From Desmonostoc vinosum HA7617-LM4 (GTDB taxonomy: Bacteria; Cyanobacteriota; Cyanobacteriia; Cyanobacteriales; Nostocaceae), in the NCBI GenBank assembly GCA_019359515.1, contig JAHHHC010000040.1, positions 1 to 57,679 on the forward strand: a stretch of 57,679 nt of DNA, written 5' to 3'. This document shows positions 16,778-23,854 of this stretch, one piece after another; positions within the stretch are counted from its first letter, which is position 1; each line of letters opens with the position of its first letter. Below the pieces are notes generated by a model. It was not told where the DNA came from, made no database searches, and was given only the letters and a program-made list of their open reading frames with translations. The position numbers were made by a program, and so were the translations under genes.

Positions 16778-17953
16778 TTACGGGCTGTTCGGAATCAGCC
16801 TACCGCAGGGATATGTTGCTATTTGCTGTGAGGCACTCTCAGCCATTGCTGATGGAACTTTGTCTGAGGGTTGGGTTTTGGCTGCTAAATAGTCTGTACG
16901 TAGTTTGTCTAACATGGCTTCGCGTTTGTCATACAGCCGCTTGAGGGTACGAGGTTGGCACTTGTTCATCACGTATGCTGTTACCAATGGTAGGGCGATC
17001 GTGCTGTCGGTGTAACAAACGATGGTGTCGGGTAATTCTTCGGGGTCGATTTTACCCCAACTGACAGCTTCTGAGGGTGTTGCCCCTGACAAACCACCAG
17101 TATCTGGGCGAGCATCGGTAAATTGCACAAAGTAATCGTGTCCTCGTTCTTCTAATCCTAATACCTCGTGAATCTGCGGTTGGGTTTGTAGCAAAAAGTT
17201 TTTAGGACTGCCACCACCAAGAATTACAGCCGCACTTTTACCTGCTGATTCACGAGCATTGTAGGCGATCGCAGCTGTTTCGTTCACGTCAATAGAAGGA
17301 TCTAAGACTAATTGCGAACCTTCTAAGGCTAAAGCAGCTACATTCATCCCAATTGAGCTATCCCCAGGAGAAGACGTATAAATTGGCACGCTATATTCAT
17401 AGGCTGTAGCTAGCAGGCAGGAATGCTGTACTCCCAATTGTTTTTCTATTTCGTGGACATATTTGCCCAGTAAATGATGAAATTCTGCTGTTCCCATCCG
17501 TTTTTGGAAAGGTTCTGCTTGTAAAATCTTGCGGATAAAAGCGTCAGTCTCTAACAACACATCGTAGCCAAAAATAATGTCATAAATACGGATGGTGCCT
17601 TCTTGACGCAGCTTCACATCATCTAAAAACGGATTACCCGCAAACAGTTCAAACCCCAATCCATAGTGCATGTCATGATAAAGATTAGCACCAGTACTAA
17701 TCATCCAGTCAATAAAGCCATTGCGAATTAAAGGTGCTAAAGCAGAAACACCAAATCCGGCTGGTGTCATTGCACCGGAAAGGCTGACTCCTACTGTGAC
17801 GCCTTCTGTTAGCACATCGCGACTCAAAAGTTGGCAGATTTCCCGCAAACGCGCTGAGTTGTAAGCAGTGAAGTAATTATCAATCAAATCCACCACACCA
17901 ATATCGGTTGATATGGGTGTAGGTGCAATTTTTTGACCCAGCTTTTTAGACAT
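16778..17953 (-). CDS. Deoxyhypusine synthase-like protein (possible homospermidine synthase)
   Basis: 391 residues from ATG 17953, preceded by AGGAG; a longer in-frame start at 17977 lacks such a site. The deoxyhypusine synthase fold is clear: [53 protein letters not shown] and [10 protein letters not shown], which keeps the lysine that forms the aminobutyl-imine intermediate in the eukaryotic enzyme. Bacteria lack eIF5A; bacterial homologues are thought to act on spermidine and another polyamine, for example making homospermidine. Which reaction applies here is inference. Expected to use NAD. No polyamine genes nearby. Confidence 0.85.
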   Translation of the reverse strand: MSKKLGQKIAPTPISTDIGVVDLIDNYFTAYNSARLREICQLLSRDVLTEGVTVGVSLSGAMTPAGFGVSALAPLIRNGFIDWMISTGANLYHDMHYGLGFELFAGNPFLDDVKLRQEGTIRIYDIIFGYDVLLETDAFIRKILQAEPFQKRMGTAEFHHLLGKYVHEIEKQLGVQHSCLLATAYEYSVPIYTSSPGDSSIGMNVAALALEGSQLVLDPSIDVNETAAIAYNARESAGKSAAVILGGGSPKNFLLQTQPQIHEVLGLEERGHDYFVQFTDARPDTGGLSGATPSEAVSWGKIDPEELPDTIVCYTDSTIALPLVTAYVMNKCQPRTLKRLYDKREAMLDKLRTDYLAAKTQPSDKVPSAMAESASQQIATYPCGRLIPNSP

Positions 17954-18030
17954 TTTGCACTCCTGAACAGTAAACATGCGCCGGATCTAATGTTATCTAG
18001 CTTTCAGTGCAAGTGTCAGCAAAACTTTTT

Positions 18031-18111
18031 TCACTCCTTAGTTTTGATATCATATAACTGGCAGAGGGTGAGGAGTTTTTGTTTGAGGCGATCGCTTACA
18101 TTCTCTGGTAA
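18031..18111 (-). pseudogene. Duplicated 3' end of the WYL regulator gene
   Basis: On the minus strand this encodes LPENVSDRLKQKLLTLCQLY... ending with a stop, matching the last 26 residues of the WYL protein (LPESVRDRLKQKLLTLCQLY...) with about four substitutions; roughly 71 of 81 bases match by eye. It starts 3 bases after the DUF2442 stop. The WYL 3' end therefore flanks the DUF4160/DUF2442 pair on both sides. Confidence 0.85.
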
Positions 18112-18114
18112 TCT

Positions 18115-18408
18115 TCAATCAGCAGAATTAGCCGAGAATGTACTAAGCCGATACTGAGGAATTGGTTGTTTAGTAATCAAAGAATAAATTACATCTGGGT
18201 CGAGGTCAGCTCCCGATTTCCATTGAATTGTGCCATATTCAGGATTGACTTGAACTGTAGCAAAATAATCATGATCTTGCAAAGGGGCAAATACACCTGT
18301 AAATTTGATAATTTTGCTAATATCAACTACTCCTTTAGTACCATCTTCAAAGCAGACATACAGTTGATAGTTTTCTCTGGGTTCAACCGCAATAATATCT
18401 TTAAGCAT
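18115..18408 (-). CDS. DUF2442 protein
   Basis: 97 residues, DUF2442 family: MLKDIIAVEPRENYQLYVCF, GVVDISKIIKFTGVFAPLQD, YFATVQVNPEYGTIQWKSG, DLDPDVIYSLI. DUF2442 proteins often sit beside DUF4160 proteins in what are regarded as putative toxin-antitoxin pairs. That partner is directly upstream here but broken. DUF2442 itself looks intact. The pair follows the WYL regulator gene on the same strand. Confidence 0.85.
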   Translation of the reverse strand: MLKDIIAVEPRENYQLYVCFEDGTKGVVDISKIIKFTGVFAPLQDHDYFATVQVNPEYGTIQWKSGADLDPDVIYSLITKQPIPQYRLSTFSANSAD

Positions 18409-18411
18409 AAT

Positions 18412-18650
18412 TTACTCCAATGGGGAAATTTTATTTAAAGTTTGATTATCTCTGGCTAGTTCCCAATCTTCTATCAGTTCCACTTGATGCATCAATGCCC
18501 ATTCTGTTACCAGTTTAAAAAGTCTAGGTGTCAGTTCACCTTCCAAAACTTCTAAGGTTTGGATACTGACTATGGCCTTTTGCTTGTTGTAACGAACATG
18601 AAAGTGTGGTGGTGGATGGTCGTTATAAAAAAACGACTAATTTATGGCAT
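18412..18650 (-). pseudogene. DUF4160 gene, inactivated
   Basis: From about 18625 down to the stop at 18412 the reading frame gives a good DUF4160 sequence: YNDHPPPHFHVRYNKQKAIV, LEVLEGELTPRLFKLVTEWA, QVELIEDWELARDNQTL. The 5' end is damaged. An ATG at 18650 reads M-P-stop-I-S-R-F-F, which fits the usual MPxISRFF start with a nonsense codon at position 3, and then the frame shifts and the GIIIxM stretch is missing. The putative toxin-like partner is therefore dead while DUF2442 survives. Confidence 0.75.
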
Positions 18651-18654
18651 TTTC

Positions 18655-19521
18655 TCACTCCCTAGTTTCTATATCGTACAACTGACAGAGGGTGAGGAGT
18701 TTTTGTTTAAGGCGATCGCGTACACTCTCTGGTAATATCACTACACAATCTGGTGCGTATTGCATTACTTCGCGGCTAAACCAAAATGTACTCGATACTC
18801 GCCTGATAACTCGCTTGACTCGCGGTTTATCTGGTAGCCATTCATTAATATCATCTTCTGGTTTAACTTGATAGGCAAAAGCCAAACCAGAAAATAAGTG
18901 CATTTCTACTTTTATTTCATCCAAATTAGTACGCCACTCGCCATAAATTAAAGTTACAGCCGCATCTGTAATTCTGTCTAATCGTAAACTCCAGTTATGA
19001 ATTAGTTCTGGGATATCAAAGTTTCCTTCTGTTTCTTCGCACCAACAATCGAGATATTGCCGCTTTTCGTGGGGTGTGATTTTGGCATGGCGTACAGTAA
19101 AGTTTAACAAACGCCCCGCCGCATCTTGATAAGAAAGCTGAAATGGCTGCTGACGCAGGATGTAGTTATCTATTTGCAAACGCCAAGCTGGGGGAAGATT
19201 CTCTAGGAAACGTTCGATTTCGTTTCTTAGCGGTATTGATAATTCGCTACGTTCGAGAAGTAAGTTGGCAATGATTTGGGCTTGTTCAATTTGTCCAATG
19301 TCTGTTAATGCACCAATACACCTATGTAATGCGCGGATGCGTGATTCTTTCCAATTGTTATTGTTACCGATGAGTAACTTACGTTGAGCGATCGCTTCTA
19401 TTAATTTGGAGATATTCGGGCGATCGCCCCACATCATACCAAATTCTAAGGCGATCGCTTCTAGTTCGGCTTTATCGCGTTCTGATATCGACAGAGTAAT
19501 AGATTGACCTTTTCGACTCAT
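18655..19521 (-). CDS. WYL-type transcriptional regulator linked to the type I-D locus
   Basis: 288 residues. The N-terminus has a ribbon-helix-helix-like start (GQSITLSISERDKAELEAIA), the middle a helical region, and residues about 120-260 a WYL-like ligand-binding region (FQLSYQDAAGRLLNFTVRHA, YLDCWCEETEGNFDIPELIH, LIYGEWR). This is the family found next to cyanobacterial CRISPR loci; Synechocystis Sll7009, a relative, is a negative regulator of a type I-D array. It is divergent from the cas run, with an inverted-repeat candidate operator between. Its 3' end is duplicated behind the DUF4160/DUF2442 pair. Confidence 0.85.
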   Translation of the reverse strand: MSRKGQSITLSISERDKAELEAIALEFGMMWGDRPNISKLIEAIAQRKLLIGNNNNWKESRIRALHRCIGALTDIGQIEQAQIIANLLLERSELSIPLRNEIERFLENLPPAWRLQIDNYILRQQPFQLSYQDAAGRLLNFTVRHAKITPHEKRQYLDCWCEETEGNFDIPELIHNWSLRLDRITDAAVTLIYGEWRTNLDEIKVEMHLFSGLAFAYQVKPEDDINEWLPDKPRVKRVIRRVSSTFWFSREVMQYAPDCVVILPESVRDRLKQKLLTLCQLYDIETRE

Positions 19522-19526
19522 AAAGT

Positions 19527-19610
19527 GTGTCCGTATACTTTATACATTTACTCTCTTGCCAACTTCTATTTTGCGTGCCAATATAGTTTTTAACAACCAG
19601 TTACGGACAC
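19527..19610. promoter_or_regulatory. Candidate operator for the WYL regulator
   Basis: GTGTCCGTA at 19527-19535 and its exact inverse TACGGACAC at 19602-19610 lie in the divergent space between the WYL gene and the cas run, one just upstream of the WYL ATG. A smaller palindrome GTATACTTTATAC overlaps the left site, and an AAGTCCGAATATAAAAT segment follows the right one. The layout suits autoregulation plus control of the cas promoter. Inference only. Confidence 0.45.
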
Positions 19611-19690
19611 TATTTAAGTGTAAGTCCGAATATAAAATTAGGAGAAAAGGATTCATTGAGAAGAATTACGACAAATTTGGAGAAGCTCCA

Positions 19691-19951
19691 ATGACTAAGG
19701 ACAATTTACTATCCCGAATTTCCATTGATCCAAATATTTGTTTCGGTAAACCTTGTATTAAAGGTCATCGTATATGGGTTAGTTTAATTCTCGACCTTCT
19801 AGCAAGTGGAGAAAAAATAGAGACTATTTTGGAAGAATATCCTGGTTTAGAACGAGAAGATATCTTTGCTTGTATTGCATACGCTGCGGAGATGACAAGA
19901 GATAGCTATGTAGAAATTCCTTTAGGATTACAAAAAGAATCAAAAAAGTGA
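19691..19951 (+). CDS. DUF433 antitoxin-like protein (TA pair 1)
   Basis: 86 residues from ATG 19691, with GGAG about 10 bases upstream; the longer open frame starting at 19556 has no family similarity. DUF433 signature: ISIDPNICFGKPCIKGHRIWV, ILDLLASGEKIETILEEYPG, LEREDIFACIAYAAEM. DUF433 proteins are small helix-turn-helix-like antitoxins usually paired with a DUF5615 PIN-like toxin, as here. The toxin start overlaps this stop by 4 bases (GTGA). First gene of the rightward cas run. Confidence 0.88.
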   Translation: MTKDNLLSRISIDPNICFGKPCIKGHRIWVSLILDLLASGEKIETILEEYPGLEREDIFACIAYAAEMTRDSYVEIPLGLQKESKK

Positions 19952-20334
19952 ATATTAAACTTGATGAAAATCTTGGTAGTCTGCGAGTAGCTACATTATT
20001 ACGTCTTACAGGACATGATATTGCTACTGTCCGAGAACAAGGTTTAATTTCAACTCACGATGAAGAATTAATTGATATTTGTCAGAGTAAGAATAGGTGT
20101 TTAGTAACAATAGATAGAGAATTTGGAAATCGTCTTAAATATATTCCTTCTCACTATAGAGGAATTATAGTCATTCGTTTATCACCCCGCCCTACTTTTG
20201 AAGATTACCGTACAGTTACAGAAACTCTAATTGCTGGACTTGAAGCAGCAGATGTGACTGGTAAATTATGGATAATCCGACAAGGGAGTATCCAGGAATA
20301 TCAAGATATTGAAGTGGAAGGAAAAGACAAATGA
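19948..20334 (+). CDS. DUF5615 PIN-like toxin (TA pair 1)
   Basis: 128 residues. The PIN-like fold is visible: MNIKLDENLGSLRVATLLRL (acidic pair at 6-7), GHDIATVREQGL, DEELIDICQSKNRCLVTIDREFGN (conserved TxDxDF-type motif). Such proteins are predicted Mg2+-dependent RNases. It starts at GTG 19948 inside the antitoxin stop and its own stop overlaps the cas3 ATG (ATGA at 20331), so antitoxin, toxin and cas3' are tightly coupled in translation. It tends to be read as a toxin, but substrate and toxicity are not shown. Confidence 0.82.
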   Translation: MNIKLDENLGSLRVATLLRLTGHDIATVREQGLISTHDEELIDICQSKNRCLVTIDREFGNRLKYIPSHYRGIIVIRLSPRPTFEDYRTVTETLIAGLEAADVTGKLWIIRQGSIQEYQDIEVEGKDK

Positions 20335-22508
20335 CAAAAGTATACAATATTACTCTCAAGCCTGTTTATTCTCAAACCGTCCCAACACCCGACGGAGTGC
20401 AACTACCAAAAAATTGGTCGCTTTCTTGGCATCAAGCAGCGACTTTGGAAGCATTGCGCGATCCAAATATTGACGTAGTGTTTAATACAGCGATGACTGG
20501 TGATGGTAAAAGCTTGGCTGCTTATTTAGAAGTTCTTCAAGGAGAAGGTTCTGCTATTGGCCTTTACCCAACTAACGAACTCGCACGCGATCAAGAAACG
20601 CAGATTAAAGGATATATTGAGAAATTTAAGCCAGAAAATCAGCCGCGTGTAGTACGTCTTTCTGGCGCTGATTTAGAAATTTATGCAGAAAATGAAGGAT
20701 TGAAAAAAGGAGCTGCGATCGCAACTCTCACTAACCAAAGAGAAGCCTTACTTACCAACCCTGATATTTTTCACTACCTACATCGTGGGGCTTATATAAT
20801 TCGTGGCGATAGTCCCGATAAACTATGGGGCAGAATTGATAAAGATTTTGACTTATTTATTTTTGATGAATTTCACGTTTTTGCTGCTCCTCAAATCGCC
20901 AGCGTGATTAACACAATGTTGTTAATTCGCTGTACCAATCGTCGCAAAAAATTTCTATTTCTGTCAGCTACCCCAGATAAAAATTTAATTGATAGATTAA
21001 AAGTAGCAGGATTTCGTTGTCAAGAAATTAATCCGCTTGAAGCAAATAAATATCAGTTTTCTGATATACCAGAGCAAGGGCAGCAATTGGAATCTCAGGA
21101 ATGGCGGCTAGTTGCAAGAACAATTTCGCTGAATTTTATTCCATTGGAACCTTCTTTTAAAGCTTCTGAAACTTGGTTTAGAGAAAATAGTGATTTAATT
21201 TTGACTCAGTTTCAGCAGTATCCAGGAAGTAAAGGTGCAATTATTTTGAACTCAATTGCAGCAGTCAAGCGCCTGACTCCATTTTTTCAAGAACTTTTAC
21301 AGCCTCATGGCTTAAAGGTAGGAGAGAATACGGGACTTTCAGGAAAAGTAGAAAAGGAGCAAAGTCTAGCGGCTGATTTGGTTATTGGCACTAGCACAAT
21401 TGATGTAGGGGTTGATTTTAAAATTAATTTTTTAATGTTTGAATCGTCGGACTCTGGTACTTTTATCCAACGATTGGGACGATTAGGAAGACATGATGAA
21501 TATGAAAAAGATGGTCAAAAAATTAAGTTTGAAAATTTCACAGTTTATGCTCTTGTTCCTAATTTTTTAGTAGAGCGTTTATTTCAAGTAGATTCGCCAC
21601 CTTTAATTGTAAATAGTATTTACGATCGCCCCTCTTTTCACAACATAATTAGAGAGCAATATCGCAAAATCAACGATTTTCACGGCTATTATCGTCGCTG
21701 GGGGGCTGTACAGTCATTTTACTTGTTTTGGAAATTAGGCGATCGCACAATTCAACAACAGTATGCACAAAGCCGAGAGAAGTTTCAACAAGCTTGTGAG
21801 GAGGTTTTTGAAACTAGTTTAAAATCTTTAGGTGGACGCATTTCAGGATGGGCAAAAGATTGGCAAGCAATTTCAGGTAAATCCGGGAATCCCATTGCTG
21901 AAGATGCTTATAATTTTCGTGGTTCTAGCTCTCTGCAATGTGGATTGTATGATTTAACGGAAAAAAATGAGGTAGACAGATTTAAAACCTATGATTTACC
22001 GGGTATTTTGGGCAATTTAGAAATTGAAATGTGGACGGAAGCAGCATTTATACGGACACTCCAAGAAACCGCCCAACGCACCGGACAACCCATCGCTAAA
22101 GGTAGATTTGATCACTGTCTAGCATTTATGAAGTTGCGTGACTACCGCGAGGAACGGCTGAACTGGAAGTTTACCTACTCTGGGGACTTGCAGCCAATAG
22201 CCGATGCTTGGAAAGTTCAGGTTTTAACAGGTGTGGAAATTTGGCAACCAGACAACCACTGGATTGGAGGAATTAACAAACGTTTGAAAAAAGAGGGTTT
22301 GGTTTGTTACGTGATTCGCCGTCCCGTGGCTGAAGTGCGGATGCGGCTAAGATTGCCGATGCATTTTCAGATTTACCCAATTAGCGATCAGTATAGCTTT
22401 CATGATGTTAGTGCAAGTTGTGCGATCGCTTTTGGTCAATCTGCACTGCTGTTGGATACCTTGGCGTACACGTTTAAAAGCAAAGGAGATGAGATATGGG
22501 TTGTTTGA
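20331..22508 (+). CDS. cas3: Type I-D CRISPR helicase Cas3'
   Basis: 725 residues. Superfamily 2 helicase motifs: Walker A AMTGDGKS (54-61, Lys60), DEFH (179-182), LSAT (211-214), TSTIDVGVDF and QRLGRLGRHD. There is no HD nuclease domain, as expected for type I-D where the HD is carried by Cas10d. It unwinds target DNA after Cascade recruitment. The start ATG overlaps the upstream toxin stop. Unusually, it is separated from the rest of the effector genes by about 2 kb holding a mini-array, a small gene, a structured element and TA pair 2. Confidence 0.93.
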   Translation: MTKVYNITLKPVYSQTVPTPDGVQLPKNWSLSWHQAATLEALRDPNIDVVFNTAMTGDGKSLAAYLEVLQGEGSAIGLYPTNELARDQETQIKGYIEKFKPENQPRVVRLSGADLEIYAENEGLKKGAAIATLTNQREALLTNPDIFHYLHRGAYIIRGDSPDKLWGRIDKDFDLFIFDEFHVFAAPQIASVINTMLLIRCTNRRKKFLFLSATPDKNLIDRLKVAGFRCQEINPLEANKYQFSDIPEQGQQLESQEWRLVARTISLNFIPLEPSFKASETWFRENSDLILTQFQQYPGSKGAIILNSIAAVKRLTPFFQELLQPHGLKVGENTGLSGKVEKEQSLAADLVIGTSTIDVGVDFKINFLMFESSDSGTFIQRLGRLGRHDEYEKDGQKIKFENFTVYALVPNFLVERLFQVDSPPLIVNSIYDRPSFHNIIREQYRKINDFHGYYRRWGAVQSFYLFWKLGDRTIQQQYAQSREKFQQACEEVFETSLKSLGGRISGWAKDWQAISGKSGNPIAEDAYNFRGSSSLQCGLYDLTEKNEVDRFKTYDLPGILGNLEIEMWTEAAFIRTLQETAQRTGQPIAKGRFDHCLAFMKLRDYREERLNWKFTYSGDLQPIADAWKVQVLTGVEIWQPDNHWIGGINKRLKKEGLVCYVIRRPVAEVRMRLRLPMHFQIYPISDQYSFHDVSASCAIAFGQSALLLDTLAYTFKSKGDEIWVV

Positions 22509-22509
22509 G

Positions 22510-22619
22510 GTTTCAATCCCTGATAGGGATTTTGGTTAATGTGACGGAGAATAAGCTTACGCCAGTAAGTTCAGACGTATTTGTTTCAATCCCTGATAGG
22601 GATTTAGCTCACTTTTTCT
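22510..22619 (-). CRISPR. Two-repeat degenerate mini-array, inverted
   Basis: Two copies of GTTTCAATCCCTGATAGGGA begin at 22510 and 22583, 73 bp apart. They match the reverse complement of the array 1 repeat with one shared change (G for A at position 13). Copy 1 matches for about 31 bases including GGTTAAT; copy 2 for about 25. Spacing equals one 37-nt repeat plus a 36-nt spacer. Orientation is opposite to both big arrays and to the cas genes. No recognisable leader. Starts 2 bp after cas3. Confidence 0.8.
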
Positions 22620-22727
22620 GTAGTGAGTCTCCGTCTACATCTTAAGACTAACAAAAATAGAGGAGGTAATAACCGCTATCTAGTTCTGACATATTTAACA
22701 AGTCAAATAAGTCTATAACTTATTGTC

Positions 22728-22756
22728 TTGACAGTAGCTATCGTTTTGGGTAGCGT
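22728..22756 (+). promoter_or_regulatory. Possible sigma70-type promoter
   Basis: TTGACA at 22728-22733, 17 bases, then TAGCGT at 22751-22756, about 30 bases before the 67-residue gene. The -10 match is weak. If real, it would give the downstream half of the cas run its own promoter. Confidence 0.35.
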
Positions 22757-22788
22757 CTAATCATATAGTAGTCAAACACAATAAATAA

Positions 22789-22992
22789 ATGAAAAAGCGC
22801 AAAAAAACAAAGGTTGAACTTTTGATTGAAGTTCTGCGGGATGGTGCATGGCACTTGGGCGATGAACTAGCTGTAAAAGTTGGTTATCCCTTTGCAGATG
22901 CCCTTAAGAAAGCTCGCACACTAGGTTACGAGATTGAGACAGCTTGGGCTGGAGTTGGTCAAAAACATAAATACCGATTAATAGCAGTGTAA
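22789..22992 (+). CDS. Small basic protein, winged-helix-like
   Basis: 67 residues: a Lys/Arg-rich start (MKKRKKTKVELLIEVLRDG), then WHLGDELAVKVGYPFADALKKARTLGYEIETA and a short beta-like end HKYRLIAV. The pattern of helices followed by a hairpin resembles a minimal winged helix as in small DNA-binding regulators. I do not recognise a named family. It lies between the mini-array and the 146-bp inverted-repeat element. Confidence 0.65.
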   Translation: MKKRKKTKVELLIEVLRDGAWHLGDELAVKVGYPFADALKKARTLGYEIETAWAGVGQKHKYRLIAV

Positions 22993-23044
22993 ACTCTCTG
23001 TGGTTTATGTGGAATTTTCTTCATATAAACAGAAAATCTCTTAT

Positions 23045-23190
23045 CAGAGAGAGAAGCTCATAATAGCTTGCGGCATTAAGTTCAGGCGTAAGTCATCTCA
23101 ACCCCCAGAAGCGTTCAGCTGATGGCTGGTATGAGTATAGCTAAAAAGCAAACTTCAAGCAGTAAATCTTAACTGACGCTTCTCTCTCTG
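23045..23190 (+). other. 146-bp element bounded by a perfect 13-bp inverted repeat
   Basis: CAGAGAGAGAAGC at 23045-23057 pairs exactly with GCTTCTCTCTCTG at 23178-23190. Inside are several short pairing segments and the 26-mer region 23065-23090 (AGCTTGCGGCATTAAGTTCA...), which matches the mini-array spacer at 22554-22579 in 22 of 26 positions. It contains no ORF and ends 14 bases before TA pair 2. It could be a structured RNA, a long leader hairpin for the following gene, or a small mobile element. Confidence 0.55.
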
Positions 23191-23204
23191 TTTTGAGGTA
23201 AACC

Positions 23205-23450
23205 ATGAACGAGCAACAACTTTTGGAAAGAATTACAGTCAACCCCAAAATCTTTGGCGGTAAACCAATTATTCGAGGTCGTCGTTTGGCGGTTGAACAC
23301 GTTCTAGAAATGTTAGCGGCCGGAGATACAATCGAAATTTTGCTAGAGGGTTATCCCTGGTTAGAAAGGGAAGATGTACTAGCCTGTTTAGTCTATGCTC
23401 GTCGGCTTGTAGGCCACGAGCGAATTGAACTAATACCTGTGGAGTCTTAA
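23205..23450 (+). CDS. DUF433 antitoxin-like protein (TA pair 2)
   Basis: 81 residues with the DUF433 signature: ITVNPKIFGGKPIIRGRRLAV, VLEMLAAGDTIEILLEGYPW, LEREDVLACLVYARRLVG. Paralogous in type to the DUF433 at 19691 but clearly diverged, so the two pairs are unlikely to be a recent tandem duplication. The ATG is preceded by GAGGTAAACC. The partner toxin begins 3 bases after its stop. Confidence 0.88.
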   Translation: MNEQQLLERITVNPKIFGGKPIIRGRRLAVEHVLEMLAAGDTIEILLEGYPWLEREDVLACLVYARRLVGHERIELIPVES

Positions 23451-23452
23451 TA

Positions 23453-23812
23453 GTGAAGGTACTTGTAGATACTTGTGTGTGGGGAGGAGTACGTGCAGAT
23501 TTAATAGCCGCAGGTTATGACGCTGTTTGGACTGGAGATTGGTCTGAAGATCCAGGAGACGAGGAAATTTTGGCAACAGCTTACCGCGAAAGTCGAATTT
23601 TGATAACAAGAGATAAGGACTTCGGAGAGTTAACAATTGTGCGTGGGATTCCCCATTGCGGCATATTGCGCTTAGTCAATCTCAATTCCAGACAGCAATC
23701 ATCAGTTTGTTTGCAAGTACTTGCGCTTTATGGAAATGAATTAGCATCTGGTGCAATTGTAACTGCTGAATTAGGTAGGGTGAGAATTCGACCAGCCGCA
23801 AGCGATAACTGA
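23453..23812 (+). CDS. DUF5615 PIN-like toxin (TA pair 2)
   Basis: 119 residues, GTG start at 23453. PIN-like features: MKVLVDTCVWGGVRADLIAAG, VWTGDWSEDPGDEEILATAY, SRILITRDKDFGEL, GILRLVNL. The usual DEN at the first acidic position is DTC here, but the TRDKDFG motif is complete. Probable RNase toxin neutralised by the adjacent DUF433. It sits between cas3' and cas10d in the same transcription direction. Confidence 0.85.
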   Translation: MKVLVDTCVWGGVRADLIAAGYDAVWTGDWSEDPGDEEILATAYRESRILITRDKDFGELTIVRGIPHCGILRLVNLNSRQQSSVCLQVLALYGNELASGAIVTAELGRVRIRPAASDN

Positions 23813-23854
23813 AAAATTCACAAATTTGAAAAAGCCATAACATCAATTTCAGTT

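Noticed and set aside
19556-19690. N-terminal extension of the first DUF433 protein
   Set aside because: The 45 extra residues are unlike the family and cover the presumed promoter/operator; ATG 19691 has a better ribosome site.
23045-23190. Inverted-repeat element as a tracrRNA or omega-RNA
   Set aside because: No anti-repeat to the CRISPR repeats, and no Cas9, Cas12, IscB or TnpB gene in the window.
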